From assembly GCF_002157685.2 (NCBI RefSeq), contig NZ_AP026738.1, positions 3,658,001 through 3,722,000 of the forward strand: 64,000 bases of DNA, in the 5' to 3' direction. The notes below the pieces were generated by a model that did no database searches, was not told the DNA's origin, and was given only the letters and a program-made list of their open reading frames with translations. Within the stretch, counting starts at the first letter, position 1. Every line of letters begins with the position of its first letter. This DNA comes from Comamonas thiooxydans. GTDB lineage: Bacteria > Pseudomonadota > Gammaproteobacteria > Burkholderiales > Burkholderiaceae_C. The translations under genes and the position numbers were made by a program. Below, in pieces: positions 34,660-45,653 of this stretch.

Positions 34660-35472
34660 TTACTGCGGGGCTTGGGCTTGCTGCGCCAACTCGGCCTCCA
34701 CGGCCTCGTAGACCGATTGACGCACCACGGTCTCCACTTCTTCACGAAGGCGAAGCACCATGGACCGGGTCTGTGCCTCCACAACCTGAGCTATTGCTTC
34801 CTTGAGCTTCTGCTCCAGCACAAGATCCACTCGTTGCATGAGCCGGTGGACCAGATATTCTTCGGCCACCACGGCACCGTGCGCATCCAGTGCCTGCTGC
34901 AGGCCGGCGGCCTCGACGACCGGGGCGGGTTCAGCGGCCTGCTCCACATCTTGTGACTGGACGAGTGGCTCGGAGGCTTCCTCATCGAGTGCCTCAGACC
35001 CGGGTTGAAGTTCTTCATCCTGGGGTTGGTCAGCGTCCGTAACGGATGGCTGCTCCGCCTGGTCTGCGAGCGGAAATGCCTCCACGAGTTCGGTAGCTAC
35101 CAACTCAGTCTCAGGCTCCACCTGCCCGGCCGATGTTGCGTCTACCACCTCCCCAGCCATGCTCTGAGCAAATGACTGCTGCGGCGGCAGGGACTCCGGC
35201 AAAGGGGGCAACTGATGCGGAATACCTGCAGGCCGACCACGGCCGTAGAGACCATCCGCCAGCCATGAGGTGTGAAACGACGGCCTCGCCAGAGGGACAA
35301 CGCTGTCTCCCAGCGTCCGCGGGCCTAGCACCTGCTGCGCAGCGCCCTGAGACGGCTCCGGCGGCGCCGACTGAGCGCTGTCCGCAGTGTCTTCGGGCGC
35401 GGCAGCTTCGGGCTGGACTACCTCGGTCAAGGTAGGGACGAAGCGTGGCGGAACTTTGGATGAGGAGTTCAT
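34660..35472 (-). CDS. hypothetical protein next to holC (DUF2486-like)
   Basis: 270-aa acidic protein rich in Glu, Pro, Ala and Gln, mostly disordered up to about residue 195. A C-terminal helical region follows (EEYLVHRLMQRVDLVLEQKL, EAQTRSMVLRLREEVETVVR), probably a coiled coil. Its place directly after holC on the same strand (3-base gap) is that of DUF2486-type proteins in Burkholderiales; identity with that family is an inference. No signal peptide or motif. Probably co-transcribed with holC. Confidence 0.75.
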   Translation of the reverse strand: MNSSSKVPPRFVPTLTEVVQPEAAAPEDTADSAQSAPPEPSQGAAQQVLGPRTLGDSVVPLARPSFHTSWLADGLYGRGRPAGIPHQLPPLPESLPPQQSFAQSMAGEVVDATSAGQVEPETELVATELVEAFPLADQAEQPSVTDADQPQDEELQPGSEALDEEASEPLVQSQDVEQAAEPAPVVEAAGLQQALDAHGAVVAEEYLVHRLMQRVDLVLEQKLKEAIAQVVEAQTRSMVLRLREEVETVVRQSVYEAVEAELAQQAQAPQ

Positions 35473-35475
35473 GAC

Positions 35476-35907
35476 CTAGCCCTTGAGATTCAGATCGTGC
35501 CGAACAATGGAGAAACCACGCGCTGCATAGTCGCGCCAGCGGGCACGCGCATCCTGGCGATCCATCTCATCGCCGGAAGAAACGATTTCCACCACGCGCG
35601 CAAAGCGCTCAAACCCCGATGGCACCTGCGGCGTGAGATTGACCAGCACATCGTAATGAGGCAAGTCCTGCAGGTGTTCGGCCAGGATGACGGGAGAAGC
35701 AGCAAGCATCTGCGCTCCATCCGACTCGGAAGCATGCGCGAGAAAATCCGTGGCCGACACGCTCCACAAACGGGGCGAAAGCCGGCTCAGCGCAGCTCCA
35801 TCTCCCAGAACCACGATGCGCGCACCATGACGCAGGGCCTTGCGTGCGAATCGGCACACATAGCCCAGCTTGTCTGGTGCATTGAAATGAAAGGCAATTT
35901 CTGTCAC
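35476..35907 (-). CDS. holC: DNA polymerase III subunit chi
   Basis: 143-aa HolC, the chi subunit that links the clamp loader to SSB at the replication fork. The typical N-terminus (TEIAFHFNAPDKLGYVCRFA RKAL) and the ASPVILAEHLQDLPHYDVLV NL segment match the family. Ends 3 bases before the DUF2486-like gene. Lies 52 bases downstream of pepA on the same strand, the usual pepA-holC order. Confidence 0.92.
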   Translation of the reverse strand: MTEIAFHFNAPDKLGYVCRFARKALRHGARIVVLGDGAALSRLSPRLWSVSATDFLAHASESDGAQMLAASPVILAEHLQDLPHYDVLVNLTPQVPSGFERFARVVEIVSSGDEMDRQDARARWRDYAARGFSIVRHDLNLKG

Positions 35908-35959
35908 AACTCTTGGCGGCAGATACGGCCTGCAATTAGGCCGTATCTGCCGACTTTTC

Positions 35960-37519
<1,560 letters not shown>

Positions 37520-37542
37520 AATCGGTGTTTTCCTTTTAGCCA

Positions 37543-38652
37543 ATGTTATTCGATTCATCCATACGCAAAGAGCTGGCCCGCAGCTTTGGTGCGACGGCCG
37601 TGGTTCTGATCACTGTGGTGATGACCATGATGCTGATCCGCACCCTGGGTCAGGCTTACAAGGGCAGTGTCAGCCCTTCCGACGTGATGCTGGTCATGGG
37701 TTTCACCGTGCTCGGACAACTCCCGACCATTCTGGGCCTGAGTCTGTTTGTCGCCATTGTGGGCTCTCTTTCCCGCATGTACCGCGACAGCGAGATGGTC
37801 ATCTGGTTTGCCGCCGGCCAGGGTCTGGCCAGTTTGCTCAAGCCTCTGCTGCGCTTTGCCTGGCCCGTGATTCTCATCACGGCCGTCCTGGCACTGGGCG
37901 TGCTGCCCTGGTCTTATCAGCAAATTGAGCAGATCAAGACCCAGTTCCAGCAGCGCAGCGACCTGGATCGCATCGCTCCCGGCGAGTTCCAGGAATCGGC
38001 GGGCGGCACACGCGTGTTCTTCGTCGACAAGGATTCCCCTTCGGATATGGCTGCCAGCAATGTCTTCGTGGTCTCGCGCGACCCCGGCAAGGAGTCCGTG
38101 ACCTCCGCCAAGGGCGCGCATCTGGCCGTCATCAAGGGCCAGCGCATGGTGATCCTGGAGGACGGCCAGCGCATGGAGACGCGCAGCGACGACGGCTCGG
38201 TGCGCATTACCGAATTCAAGGAATACGGCGTGCAGGTCGACAACGACAACCCCGTCACCATTGAGGAGATGGCGGCGCGCAGCATGCCCACCAAGGACTT
38301 GATCGGCAAGGACGAGCCGATCGCCCGCTCGGTGCTGGCATGGCGCCTGGGCCTGCCCTTTGCCGCGCTGAATTTTGTCATTCTGGGCCTGGCCATCTCC
38401 AGCGTGAACCCGCGTGCGGGCAATAGCAGCAGCCTGATGATCGCCCTCTTCGCCTTTATCGTTTACTACAACCTCATGACCCTGGGCGAGAGCTGGGTCA
38501 GCGCCAACAAGATAGGCATGTGGGGCATTCTGGGCTTGCTGCATGGAAGCATCCTGATCGTCAGCGTGCTGGTATTGCTGGCGCGCCACTTCCGCTGGTC
38601 ACCGCGTGATCTGCTGCGGCGCTCGGGCAAACCTCAGGAGAGCGCACGATGA
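37543..38652 (+). CDS. lptF: LPS export ABC transporter permease LptF
   Basis: 369-aa inner-membrane permease of the LptB2FG complex that extracts lipopolysaccharide for export. Six helices in two blocks (residues about 13-125 and 270-345) flank a periplasmic beta-jellyroll domain. Family pieces: GATAVVLITVVMTMMLIRTL, LPTILGLSLFVAIVGSLSRM and, in the second block, LPFAALNFVILGLAISSVNP. Overlaps lptG by four bases (ATGA). Confidence 0.95.
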   Translation: MLFDSSIRKELARSFGATAVVLITVVMTMMLIRTLGQAYKGSVSPSDVMLVMGFTVLGQLPTILGLSLFVAIVGSLSRMYRDSEMVIWFAAGQGLASLLKPLLRFAWPVILITAVLALGVLPWSYQQIEQIKTQFQQRSDLDRIAPGEFQESAGGTRVFFVDKDSPSDMAASNVFVVSRDPGKESVTSAKGAHLAVIKGQRMVILEDGQRMETRSDDGSVRITEFKEYGVQVDNDNPVTIEEMAARSMPTKDLIGKDEPIARSVLAWRLGLPFAALNFVILGLAISSVNPRAGNSSSLMIALFAFIVYYNLMTLGESWVSANKIGMWGILGLLHGSILIVSVLVLLARHFRWSPRDLLRRSGKPQESAR

Positions 38653-39752
38653 AAGTTCTGCGCAACCTGATCTATCGCGAAGTCATACAGGCCGTCCTGT
38701 ACGTCTCGCTGGCCTTTCTGGCGCTGTTCTTCTTTTTTGATCTGGTCGATGAGATGCGCTGGGTGGGCAGTGGCAATGCCGGCTACACCGCCACGCGCGC
38801 GCTGCTGTTCGTGACTCTATCCATTCCGGGCCACCTCTACGAGCTGATGCCGATTGCCGTGCTGATCGGCGCCATCTTCGTGATGGCCAAGTTCGCCCAG
38901 AGTTCGGAATTCACCATCATGCGCACCAGCGGCATGGGCCCCTGGCTGGCGCTGCGCACGCTGCTGGTACTGGGTATGAGCTTTGTAGTCCTCACGGTGC
39001 TGGTGGGTGACTACATTGCCCCCGCTGCCGACAACTTCAGCCAGAAACTGCGTGTGGTCAGCAAAGGCCAGATCTCCCGAGGCGCCACCGGTGCCTGGCT
39101 CAAGGAAAAACAGGGCAATCACTCGGTCGCCATCAACGTCGGCGCCGTCAAGAGCCCTGGTGACTTCGTCAATGTGCGCATCTTCGAGTTCGACAGCAAG
39201 GGCCGCATCGCCGCCCAGATCAACGCCCAGTCGGCCCAGGTCGACGAAGACAGCGAGCAGTGGACGCTGCAGGGCGTGCAAGGCAGCAAGGTGTCCCAGG
39301 ATGGCGATGTCACCAAGCTAAGCCCAATCAGCGAAGCCAGCATGAACTGGCCCACCAAGGTCACTGCGGCCATGGTTTCGGGAGCGCTGCTCAAGCCCGA
39401 TCGCATGACCACGATTGCGCTGTTCCAGTTCATACGCCATCTGCAGGACAACGGCCAGGCGGCGCAGAAGTACGAAATCGAGTTCTGGCGCAAGGTCTTC
39501 TACCCGCTGAGCTGCCTGGTGATGGTGGTGCTCGCCCTGCCTTTTGCCTATCTTCATTTCCGCTCGGGCGGTATCACGGCCTATGTGTTCGGCGGAGTGA
39601 TGGCCGGCATCAGCTTCTTCCTGCTCAACAACGTGTTCGGCTATATCGGCACCCTGCAATCCTGGTGGCCCTGGCTGGCCGCTGCGGCGCCGGGCCTGCT
39701 CTACACCGCGCTATCGCTCTCGGCCTTTGGCTGGCTGGTACTGAGGCGCTAG
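38649..39752 (+). CDS. lptG: LPS export ABC transporter permease LptG
   Basis: 367-aa partner of LptF with the same layout: N-terminal helices including YREVIQAVLYVSLAFLALFF and LIGAIFVMAKFAQSSEFTIM, a periplasmic jellyroll (about 130-270) and three C-terminal helices (VMVVLALPFAYLHFRSGGIT, GISFFLLNNVFGYIGTLQSW). ATG overlaps the lptF stop. The CbiX-like gene starts 2 bases after its stop. Confidence 0.95.
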   Translation: MKVLRNLIYREVIQAVLYVSLAFLALFFFFDLVDEMRWVGSGNAGYTATRALLFVTLSIPGHLYELMPIAVLIGAIFVMAKFAQSSEFTIMRTSGMGPWLALRTLLVLGMSFVVLTVLVGDYIAPAADNFSQKLRVVSKGQISRGATGAWLKEKQGNHSVAINVGAVKSPGDFVNVRIFEFDSKGRIAAQINAQSAQVDEDSEQWTLQGVQGSKVSQDGDVTKLSPISEASMNWPTKVTAAMVSGALLKPDRMTTIALFQFIRHLQDNGQAAQKYEIEFWRKVFYPLSCLVMVVLALPFAYLHFRSGGITAYVFGGVMAGISFFLLNNVFGYIGTLQSWWPWLAAAAPGLLYTALSLSAFGWLVLRR

Positions 39753-39754
39753 CC

Positions 39755-40156
39755 ATGGATGACGCAGCCAACCACTCTCCAGCCCGGGCCGGTCTGATCC
39801 TGTTGGCCCATGGCTCCAGAGACGCTCTCTGGCGCCAGCCCATAGAAGCCGTGCATCAGCGGGTACAGGCAATGCGGCCCGACCTGCCCTGCATCTGCGC
39901 CTATCTGGACGCCTGTGCCCCGGATCTGCCTGCAGCCACGCAGACCCTGATTGCGCAAGGTGTCCAACATCTGATCGTGCTGCCGCTGTTTCTCGGTACT
40001 GGTAAACATGCACGAGAAGACATTCCGCGTCTTCTGGACGAATTGCGCCGGCAGCACCCCCTCTGTCGGTTCGATCTGCAGACCGCTGCGGGTGAGAATC
40101 CGCGCGTCACGTCCCTGCTGGCGCAGCTGGCGATAGAGGCGGCTGCCGGCACCTAA
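39755..40156 (+). CDS. CbiX/SirB-type sirohydrochlorin chelatase
   Basis: 133-aa short chelatase-fold protein. The metal-site His is in LILLAHGSRDALWRQP, and the second in GVQHLIVLPLFLGTGKHARE DI; both are typical of single-domain CbiX/SirB proteins that insert Co or Fe into sirohydrochlorin. It lies directly after lptG, before a CysB-type regulator; sirohaem for sulfite reductase is the most likely use. Start 39755 has no strong ribosome site and probably relies on coupling to lptG. Confidence 0.88.
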   Translation: MDDAANHSPARAGLILLAHGSRDALWRQPIEAVHQRVQAMRPDLPCICAYLDACAPDLPAATQTLIAQGVQHLIVLPLFLGTGKHAREDIPRLLDELRRQHPLCRFDLQTAAGENPRVTSLLAQLAIEAAAGT

Positions 40157-40169
40157 GCGCTCAAACATA

Positions 40170-40210
40170 CAGATTTCAAATAAAAAATAGCTTCTTTAGA
40201 TATTTGAAGC
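40170..40210. repeat. degenerate copy of dispersed repeat
   Basis: Contains TTTCAAATAAAAAATAGCTTC in the promoter of the CysB-type gene; part of the same repeat family as 19508 and 23882, but short and diverged. Written here as two blocks, TTTCAAATA and ATAGCTTC. Confidence 0.35.
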
Positions 40211-40241
40211 ATAATGATGCAAGTTCTTAGTCCATGCCGTC

Positions 40242-41183
40242 ATGAACCTGCATCAATTCCGCTTCGTTCAGGAAGCCGCCCGCCGCAATCTCAACCTCAC
40301 CGAGGCGGCCAAGGCCCTGCACACCTCCCAGCCCGGAGTCTCCAAAGCCATCATCGAGCTTGAAGAAGAGCTGGGCATCGATATCTTTGCCCGCCACGGC
40401 AAGCGTCTCAAGCGCATCACCGAGCCCGGACAGGAAGTCCTCAAGAGCATCGAGCTGATCATGCGCGAAGTGGGCAACCTCAAGCGCATCGGCGAGCAGT
40501 ACAGCGCCCAGGACAGCGGCACGCTGAGCATCGCCACCACCCACACCCAGGCCCGCTATGTGCTGCCGCCCGCCGTGGCACGCCTGCGCGAGCTCTATCC
40601 CAAGGTCACCATCAGCCTGCACCAGGCCACGCCCGCCGAAGTCGCGCGCATGGTGATCGACGAAGTGGCCGAGATCGGCATGGCCACGGAATCGCTGGCC
40701 GACTACCCCGATCTGGTGACCCTGCCCTGCTACGAATGGCAACACGTGCTGGTCATCCCCACGGGCCACCCGCTGGCGCAGAAAGAGCGCATCACGCTGG
40801 AAGACATCGCCCAGGAGGCCCTGATCACCTACCACCCGTCCTTTACCGGACGCGGCAAGATCGACCATGCCTTCGAGATGCGCCGCCTGCATCCGCATAT
40901 CGTGCTGGAAGCCATCGATGCCGACGTGATCAAGACCTATGTGCGTCTGGGCCTGGGCATCGGCATCGTGGCCGAGATGGCCATGCGCGACGACACCGTC
41001 AACGACCTGGTGGTACGCCCCGTCGGCCATCTGTTCGGCACCAGCGTGGCGCGCGTGGCCATCAAGCGCGGCGCATACCTGCGCAACTTCGTCTACCGGT
41101 TTGCCGAGCTGCTCAGCGACCGTCTCTCGCGCGACCTCATCATGCGCGCCATGAACGGCAGCGTGGACGACTTCGGGCTCTGA
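40242..41183 (+). CDS. CysB family LysR-type regulator
   Basis: 313-aa LysR-family regulator of the CysB/Cbl subgroup: the N-terminus MNLHQFRFVQEAARRNLNLT with TSQPGVSKAIIELEEELGID is the CysB form of the winged helix, and TTHTQARYVLPPAVARLREL begins the effector domain that in CysB binds N-acetylserine or sulfate/thiosulfate. Likely controls assimilatory sulfur genes; the adjacent chelatase and the sulfur-transport and Sox genes fit a sulfur neighbourhood. CysB or Cbl cannot be separated by eye. Confidence 0.9.
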   Translation: MNLHQFRFVQEAARRNLNLTEAAKALHTSQPGVSKAIIELEEELGIDIFARHGKRLKRITEPGQEVLKSIELIMREVGNLKRIGEQYSAQDSGTLSIATTHTQARYVLPPAVARLRELYPKVTISLHQATPAEVARMVIDEVAEIGMATESLADYPDLVTLPCYEWQHVLVIPTGHPLAQKERITLEDIAQEALITYHPSFTGRGKIDHAFEMRRLHPHIVLEAIDADVIKTYVRLGLGIGIVAEMAMRDDTVNDLVVRPVGHLFGTSVARVAIKRGAYLRNFVYRFAELLSDRLSRDLIMRAMNGSVDDFGL

Positions 41184-41223
41184 TCCGGCCCGCCTCAAGG
41201 GCTGGTGCCTGTGCGCCCAGCCC

Positions 41224-42390
41224 ATGCATTGCAAGACTATCGTGACTCCCAACTTCCCCAGCAAGCTGCCCAATGTGGGCACCACCATTTTCACCGTCAT
41301 GTCGGCGCTGGCCGCCGAGCACAAGGCCGTCAATCTGGGCCAGGGCTTCCCCGACTTCGGTTGCGACCCCAGGCTGCTCGACGCTGTCAACGACGCCATG
41401 CGCGCCGGTCACAACCAGTACCCGCCCATGACGGGCTGGCCCGCGCTGCGCGAGGCCGTGGCCGCCAAGATCGAGGCGCTGCACGGCCGCCGCTATGACG
41501 CGGGCAGCGAAATCACCATCACCGCCGGCGCCACCCAGGCCATTCTCACCGCCATCCTGGCCACCGTGCATGCAGGTGATGAAGTCATCGTGCTCGATCC
41601 CTGCTACGACAGCTATGTGCCCAATATCGAGATGGCCGGCGGCGTGGCCGTGCGGGTGCCGCTGACGCCCGGCAGCTTCCGTCCCGACTTTGCCAGGATC
41701 GCCGCCGCCATCACGCCGCGCACGCGCCTGCTGATCATCAACAGCCCGCACAACCCCAGCGCCACCATCTGGACCGATGCGGAAATGCGCCAGCTCGAGG
41801 CCCTGCTGGCCCCTACCAATGTGCTGCTGATCAGCGACGAGGTCTACGAGCACATGGTCTTCGACGGCGCCCAGCATCTGAGCAGCGCCCGCTACCCGGG
41901 CCTGGCCGAGCGCGCCTTCATCGTCTCCAGCTTTGGCAAGACCTACCACGTCACGGGCTGGAAGGTCGGCACCGTGGCCGCGCCCGCCGCCCTCAGCGCC
42001 GAATTCCGCAAGGTGCACCAGTTCAATGTGTTCACCGTGAACACGCCCATGCAGGCGGGTCTCGCGCAGTACATGCAGGACCCGGCGCCCTATCTGGAGC
42101 TTTCGGCCTTCTACCAGGCCAAGCGCGATCTGTTCCTTGGCGGCCTGCAGGGCTCGCGCCTGAAACTGCTGCCCACGGCCGGCACCTATTTCCTCTGTGC
42201 CGACATCTCCACGGTCTCCGATCTCAACGAGGCCGATTTCTGCCAGTGGCTGGTCCGGGAAATCGGCGTGGCCGCGATTCCGCTGTCGGCCTTCTACGGC
42301 GACGGTTTCGATCAGCGCGTGGTGCGCTTTTGCTTTGCCAAAAAGGACGAAACCCTGATCGAGGCTGCCGCGCGCCTGCGCAAGCTCTGA
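41224..42390 (+). CDS. PLP-dependent class I/II aminotransferase
   Basis: 388-aa fold-type I aminotransferase resembling methionine (YbdL-type) aminotransferase. The aldimine Lys is in VSSFGKTYHVTGWKVG; other active-site parts are NLGQGFPDF, NQYPPMTGWPALREAV, INSPHNPSATIW and SDEVYEHMVF. Starts 40 bases after the CysB-type gene and may be co-transcribed. 2-oxo-acid plus methionine or an aromatic amino acid is a plausible reaction; not proven by sequence. A bidirectional terminator follows. Confidence 0.9.
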   Translation: MHCKTIVTPNFPSKLPNVGTTIFTVMSALAAEHKAVNLGQGFPDFGCDPRLLDAVNDAMRAGHNQYPPMTGWPALREAVAAKIEALHGRRYDAGSEITITAGATQAILTAILATVHAGDEVIVLDPCYDSYVPNIEMAGGVAVRVPLTPGSFRPDFARIAAAITPRTRLLIINSPHNPSATIWTDAEMRQLEALLAPTNVLLISDEVYEHMVFDGAQHLSSARYPGLAERAFIVSSFGKTYHVTGWKVGTVAAPAALSAEFRKVHQFNVFTVNTPMQAGLAQYMQDPAPYLELSAFYQAKRDLFLGGLQGSRLKLLPTAGTYFLCADISTVSDLNEADFCQWLVREIGVAAIPLSAFYGDGFDQRVVRFCFAKKDETLIEAAARLRKL

Positions 42391-42404
42391 AACGCTGTGG
42401 CCCA

Positions 42405-42435
42405 TAAAAAAGGAGCGCCTACTGCGCTCCTTTTC
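42405..42435. terminator. bidirectional terminator
   Basis: GGAGCGC/GCGCTCC stem with CTACT loop, A run on the left and TTTTCTC on the right, between convergent aminotransferase and sulfur-transporter genes. Confidence 0.85.
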
Positions 42436-42506
42436 TCGTTTTCAACATGTTTTCATGCTGGATCTGTTTATCAGCAGGCGCAAGCAGCTATCGAATTAGA
42501 GAAACT

Positions 42507-43616
42507 TCATGCCGTCTCTGCCAGATGGCGCAGCATCAGCACCGCCCCCAGCACAATGCCGGCAAGGGCCACAAAGCTGCCCAGGCTGAGCATGGAAATC
42601 GCGCTGATGCCCTGGCCCACGGTGCAGCCCATGGCCGTCACCCCACCCACGCCCATCAGCAGTCCGCCCAGCAGATGGCGGGCCAGATCCCTGCGGTCGG
42701 CAAAGCCCTGCCACTGGAAGTCCCTGCGCCACAGCGCATGGACAAAGCTGCCCAGGATCACGCCTGCCACCGAGGCAATGCCCCAGGTCAGCACCTTGTT
42801 GCGATCGCTGAAGAACATCAACCAGTCCAGCGTGTGCGCCACCGGCGTGACAAAGCTGAAGGCCTCGATACGGCCGCTATAGGTCGCGGCATAGACCTGC
42901 TCCAGCGTCTCGGGGTGCTCGGCCACCAGCGCCAGATGGCCTCCTAGCCACCAAGCCGCCGTCACGCACAGGCCGACCAGCAGCCCGCCCAGCAGCAGGG
43001 AGCGGCTGCGCTCGGCGCCGGGCCGGGGATCGAAGGCCAGCAGCAACAGCAAGCCCCCCAGACCCAGGCCCAGCACGCCGCGCAGCAGCGTCAAGGGCCA
43101 GGCCATATGGCCGGCCAGCCATTCGGGCAGCAGGGCCGGGCCCGCGAATTCAAGATGCACGCTGTCCAGCCAGCGCACCCGCGCCACGGCGGTAATGCCC
43201 TTGAGCGTGGCAAAAGCGGCCACGCCCATGACCAGCAGCACCACCAGCGCCTTGAGGCTGCCGCTGCCCAGCCGGGTCAGATTCCTGGCCCCGCACCCCG
43301 ATGCCAGCACCATGCCGCCGCCAAACAGCAGCCCTCCCGCCAGGGCCGACAGCCACAGCAGGCGGCGGCTGGCATACAGGGCATCGCCCACCTGCAACTG
43401 GCCCCACAGCGCCAGCGCCGTGAAGCCCAGCATGCTCACGGCGATGGCCATGCACCACTGGCGCGCCCGTCCCCAGTCCTGCAGATACACCACATCGCTG
43501 ATGGCACCCACGGTGCAAAAGCGGGTCTCGCGCATCACGAAGCCCAACACGGCGGCCAGCAACAAAATGGCCACCAGAACGGTGGCCGTCAGGGATTCAA
43601 ACTCGGCAGGACTCAT
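42507..43616 (-). CDS. YeeE/YedE family thiosulfate (sulfur) transporter
   Basis: 369-aa inner-membrane protein with about ten helices. Two conserved Cys motifs line the path in the thiosulfate transporter TsuA of this family: MVLASGCGARNLTRLGSGSL and VTAMGCTVGQGISAIS are both present here, and RFCTVGAISD adds a third Cys. It is the last minus-strand gene of the Sox locus, 96 bases after soxB, so thiosulfate or sulfur uptake is the likely job. No TusA-like gene lies next to it. Confidence 0.9.
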   Translation of the reverse strand: MSPAEFESLTATVLVAILLLAAVLGFVMRETRFCTVGAISDVVYLQDWGRARQWCMAIAVSMLGFTALALWGQLQVGDALYASRRLLWLSALAGGLLFGGGMVLASGCGARNLTRLGSGSLKALVVLLVMGVAAFATLKGITAVARVRWLDSVHLEFAGPALLPEWLAGHMAWPLTLLRGVLGLGLGGLLLLLAFDPRPGAERSRSLLLGGLLVGLCVTAAWWLGGHLALVAEHPETLEQVYAATYSGRIEAFSFVTPVAHTLDWLMFFSDRNKVLTWGIASVAGVILGSFVHALWRRDFQWQGFADRRDLARHLLGGLLMGVGGVTAMGCTVGQGISAISMLSLGSFVALAGIVLGAVLMLRHLAETA

Positions 43617-43712
43617 GCGGGCATTGGACGGCGCGGCCCGGCTTCAAGGCATTGGCATATACCCCAGCCCGCGCGCTAACACTGTCTTAATCGGCTTTCC
43701 AATCGACTTTTC

Positions 43713-45446
43713 TCAGGCCTTGGCCAGTCCCTGGTTGCCGCCGACATTGATCAGTCTGGGCTCGTCGAGCCGGCGCGGCCCCAGCGTCTTGCGGTCCTTG
43801 AGCCAGGGCTCGACCAGCTCCCAGATGGGCTTGTTGCCGGCCGTCTTGGCTTCTTCGGCCACCGGCGCCCAGCCGGCCACCTTGTATTTCTTGTCCGCCT
43901 CCAGCAGTTGGTCGTTCAGGCGCATGTCGCTGATGCGCCGTCCCGCGCCGGCCACCGGGTCGCACTGGTATTGCAGGCCGCCCACGCGCACCATGTCGCC
44001 GCCCTGCTGGTAATAGGGATCGGGGTTGAAGAGATTGTCGGCCACGTCTTCGAGCACGGTCTTGATCGTGGCCCCCGTCATCTCGGTCACCGTGGCATAG
44101 GAATAGGTGGTGGCCGTCATGTCCATCAGCCATTCGCGCGTGATGTCCTGCCCGGCCAGCAGCGAGGTCCCCCAGCGAAAGCCCGGCGAGAAGGCAATCG
44201 GCGCATTCTGCACCTCCATCATGGCATCCAGCAGCAACTGGTCGCCCGTACCGTTGAAGTTGCCGCGGCGGTACAGCGTGCCGTCGGTGCGCGCCAGCAC
44301 TTCGCCCAGCCGGCTTTCATAGGGCGCACGCACCCGGGTGATCAGCGCCTGCATCTGGGCATCGGCAGGCAGGATGTTGGCGAACACCGGCAGCAGGCGG
44401 TACTGGAAGCCACGTACCTTGCCGTCCCTCACATCAAAATCCAGCACACCGAGAAACTTGCCGTTCGAGCCCGCGTTGGTGACGATGGTCTTGCCGCCCG
44501 CGTTCTGCACCAGCGTGGGCACTGGCATGCCGTCGTGCGTGTGGCCGCCCAGGATGGCATCTATGCCGCGCACGCGGCCGGCCATCTTGAGGTCCACGTC
44601 CATGCCGTTGTGCGAGAGCACGACCACCACCTTGGCGCCCTTGGCGCGAACCTCGTCCACCATCTTCTGCAGATTGTCGTCCTGGATGCCGAAGCTCCAG
44701 TCCGCCACCATATAGCGCGGGTTGGCGATCGGCGTGTACGGAAAGGCCTGACCGATGATGGCCACGGGTACGCCGTTGATCTCGCGGATCACATAGGGCT
44801 TGAACACCGGATCGCCGAAATCGGCCGTCTTGACGTTTTGCGCCACAAAGTCGGTCTGCGTACCGAAGTCCTTGTCGATGATCTCCTGCACACGCTGCAT
44901 GCCGTAGGTGAACTCCCAGTGGCCCGTCATCACGTCCACGCCCAGCAGCTTGCAGGCATCGACCATGTCCTGGGCATTGGTCCACAGCGATGTGGCCGAG
45001 CCCTGCCAGGTATCGCCGCCGTCCAGCAGCAGTGCGCCAGGACGCGAGGCGCGCATGCGCTTGACCAGTGTGGACAGATGGGCAAACCCACCCACCTTGC
45101 CGTAGCGCCTGGCTGCCGCCTCGAAGTCCAGATAGCTGAAGGCATGGGCCGACGCCGTGCCTGGCTTGATGCCCACGGAGTGCAGCAGATGCTCGCCCAC
45201 TAGGTGCGGGCGCTGGTTCTTCATCGCAGCGATACCGAGATTGACACTGGGCTCGCGGAAGTGAATCGGGTTGAGCTGAGCATGGCAGTCCGTCATATGC
45301 AACAGGGACACATTGCCGAACGGTGCCACCTCATACAAGGCCTTGTCGGCCAGCGACTGATCGGCGTAGGCATAGCGCTGCAATCCCATCCCCGAGACAC
45401 TGGCTGCCGCGAGCACTTGCAGAAATTCGCGTTTGGAAAGACTCAT
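43713..45446 (-). CDS. soxB: thiosulfohydrolase SoxB
   Basis: 577-aa periplasmic dimanganese enzyme that hydrolyses sulfate off the SoxY-bound thiosulfonate. N-terminus SKREFLQVLAAASVSGMGL is a Tat-type signal (KR variant). Metallophosphatase motifs: LLHMTDCHAQLNP, LLDGGDTWQGSATSLW, VVLSHNGMDVDLKMAG and GGHTHDGMPVP. Tail domain GATIKTVLEDVADNLFNPDP is the 5'-nucleotidase C-terminal type. Separated from soxX by 207 bases containing a hairpin. Confidence 0.96.
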   Translation of the reverse strand: MSLSKREFLQVLAAASVSGMGLQRYAYADQSLADKALYEVAPFGNVSLLHMTDCHAQLNPIHFREPSVNLGIAAMKNQRPHLVGEHLLHSVGIKPGTASAHAFSYLDFEAAARRYGKVGGFAHLSTLVKRMRASRPGALLLDGGDTWQGSATSLWTNAQDMVDACKLLGVDVMTGHWEFTYGMQRVQEIIDKDFGTQTDFVAQNVKTADFGDPVFKPYVIREINGVPVAIIGQAFPYTPIANPRYMVADWSFGIQDDNLQKMVDEVRAKGAKVVVVLSHNGMDVDLKMAGRVRGIDAILGGHTHDGMPVPTLVQNAGGKTIVTNAGSNGKFLGVLDFDVRDGKVRGFQYRLLPVFANILPADAQMQALITRVRAPYESRLGEVLARTDGTLYRRGNFNGTGDQLLLDAMMEVQNAPIAFSPGFRWGTSLLAGQDITREWLMDMTATTYSYATVTEMTGATIKTVLEDVADNLFNPDPYYQQGGDMVRVGGLQYQCDPVAGAGRRISDMRLNDQLLEADKKYKVAGWAPVAEEAKTAGNKPIWELVEPWLKDRKTLGPRRLDEPRLINVGGNQGLAKA

Positions 45447-45592
45447 GCTGATATCCGTTGGTACCTATGCGAACAAGGAGACAAGCACGGGCATTTCTAC
45501 CCTGCCTGATCCGAATTTGCATAAGTTGTGTGCGTAATGCTGCGCGCCACAACTGCTTGGCAGATGCCAGGCAAGGGGCTCGAAGGGTCATC

Positions 45593-45623
45593 CACTCTCG
45601 AATTGCGAAGCAACGCGAGAGTG
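45593..45623. repeat. hairpin in soxX-soxB spacer
   Basis: CACTCTCG (45593-45600) and CGAGAGTG (45616-45623) are exact inverse complements around a 15-base loop. No T tract on either side, so it is more likely an mRNA-processing or stability element than a terminator. Confidence 0.55.
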
Positions 45624-45653
45624 GGGGCAAGCGGCATAGCCGCTCAGAGGAAG

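Noticed and set aside
40227..41399. 390-codon open frame opposite the CysB-type gene
   Set aside because: Shadow frame without start signals or natural composition.
43908..45203. 430-codon open frame opposite soxB
   Set aside because: Shadow frame; the soxB translation shows all family motifs.
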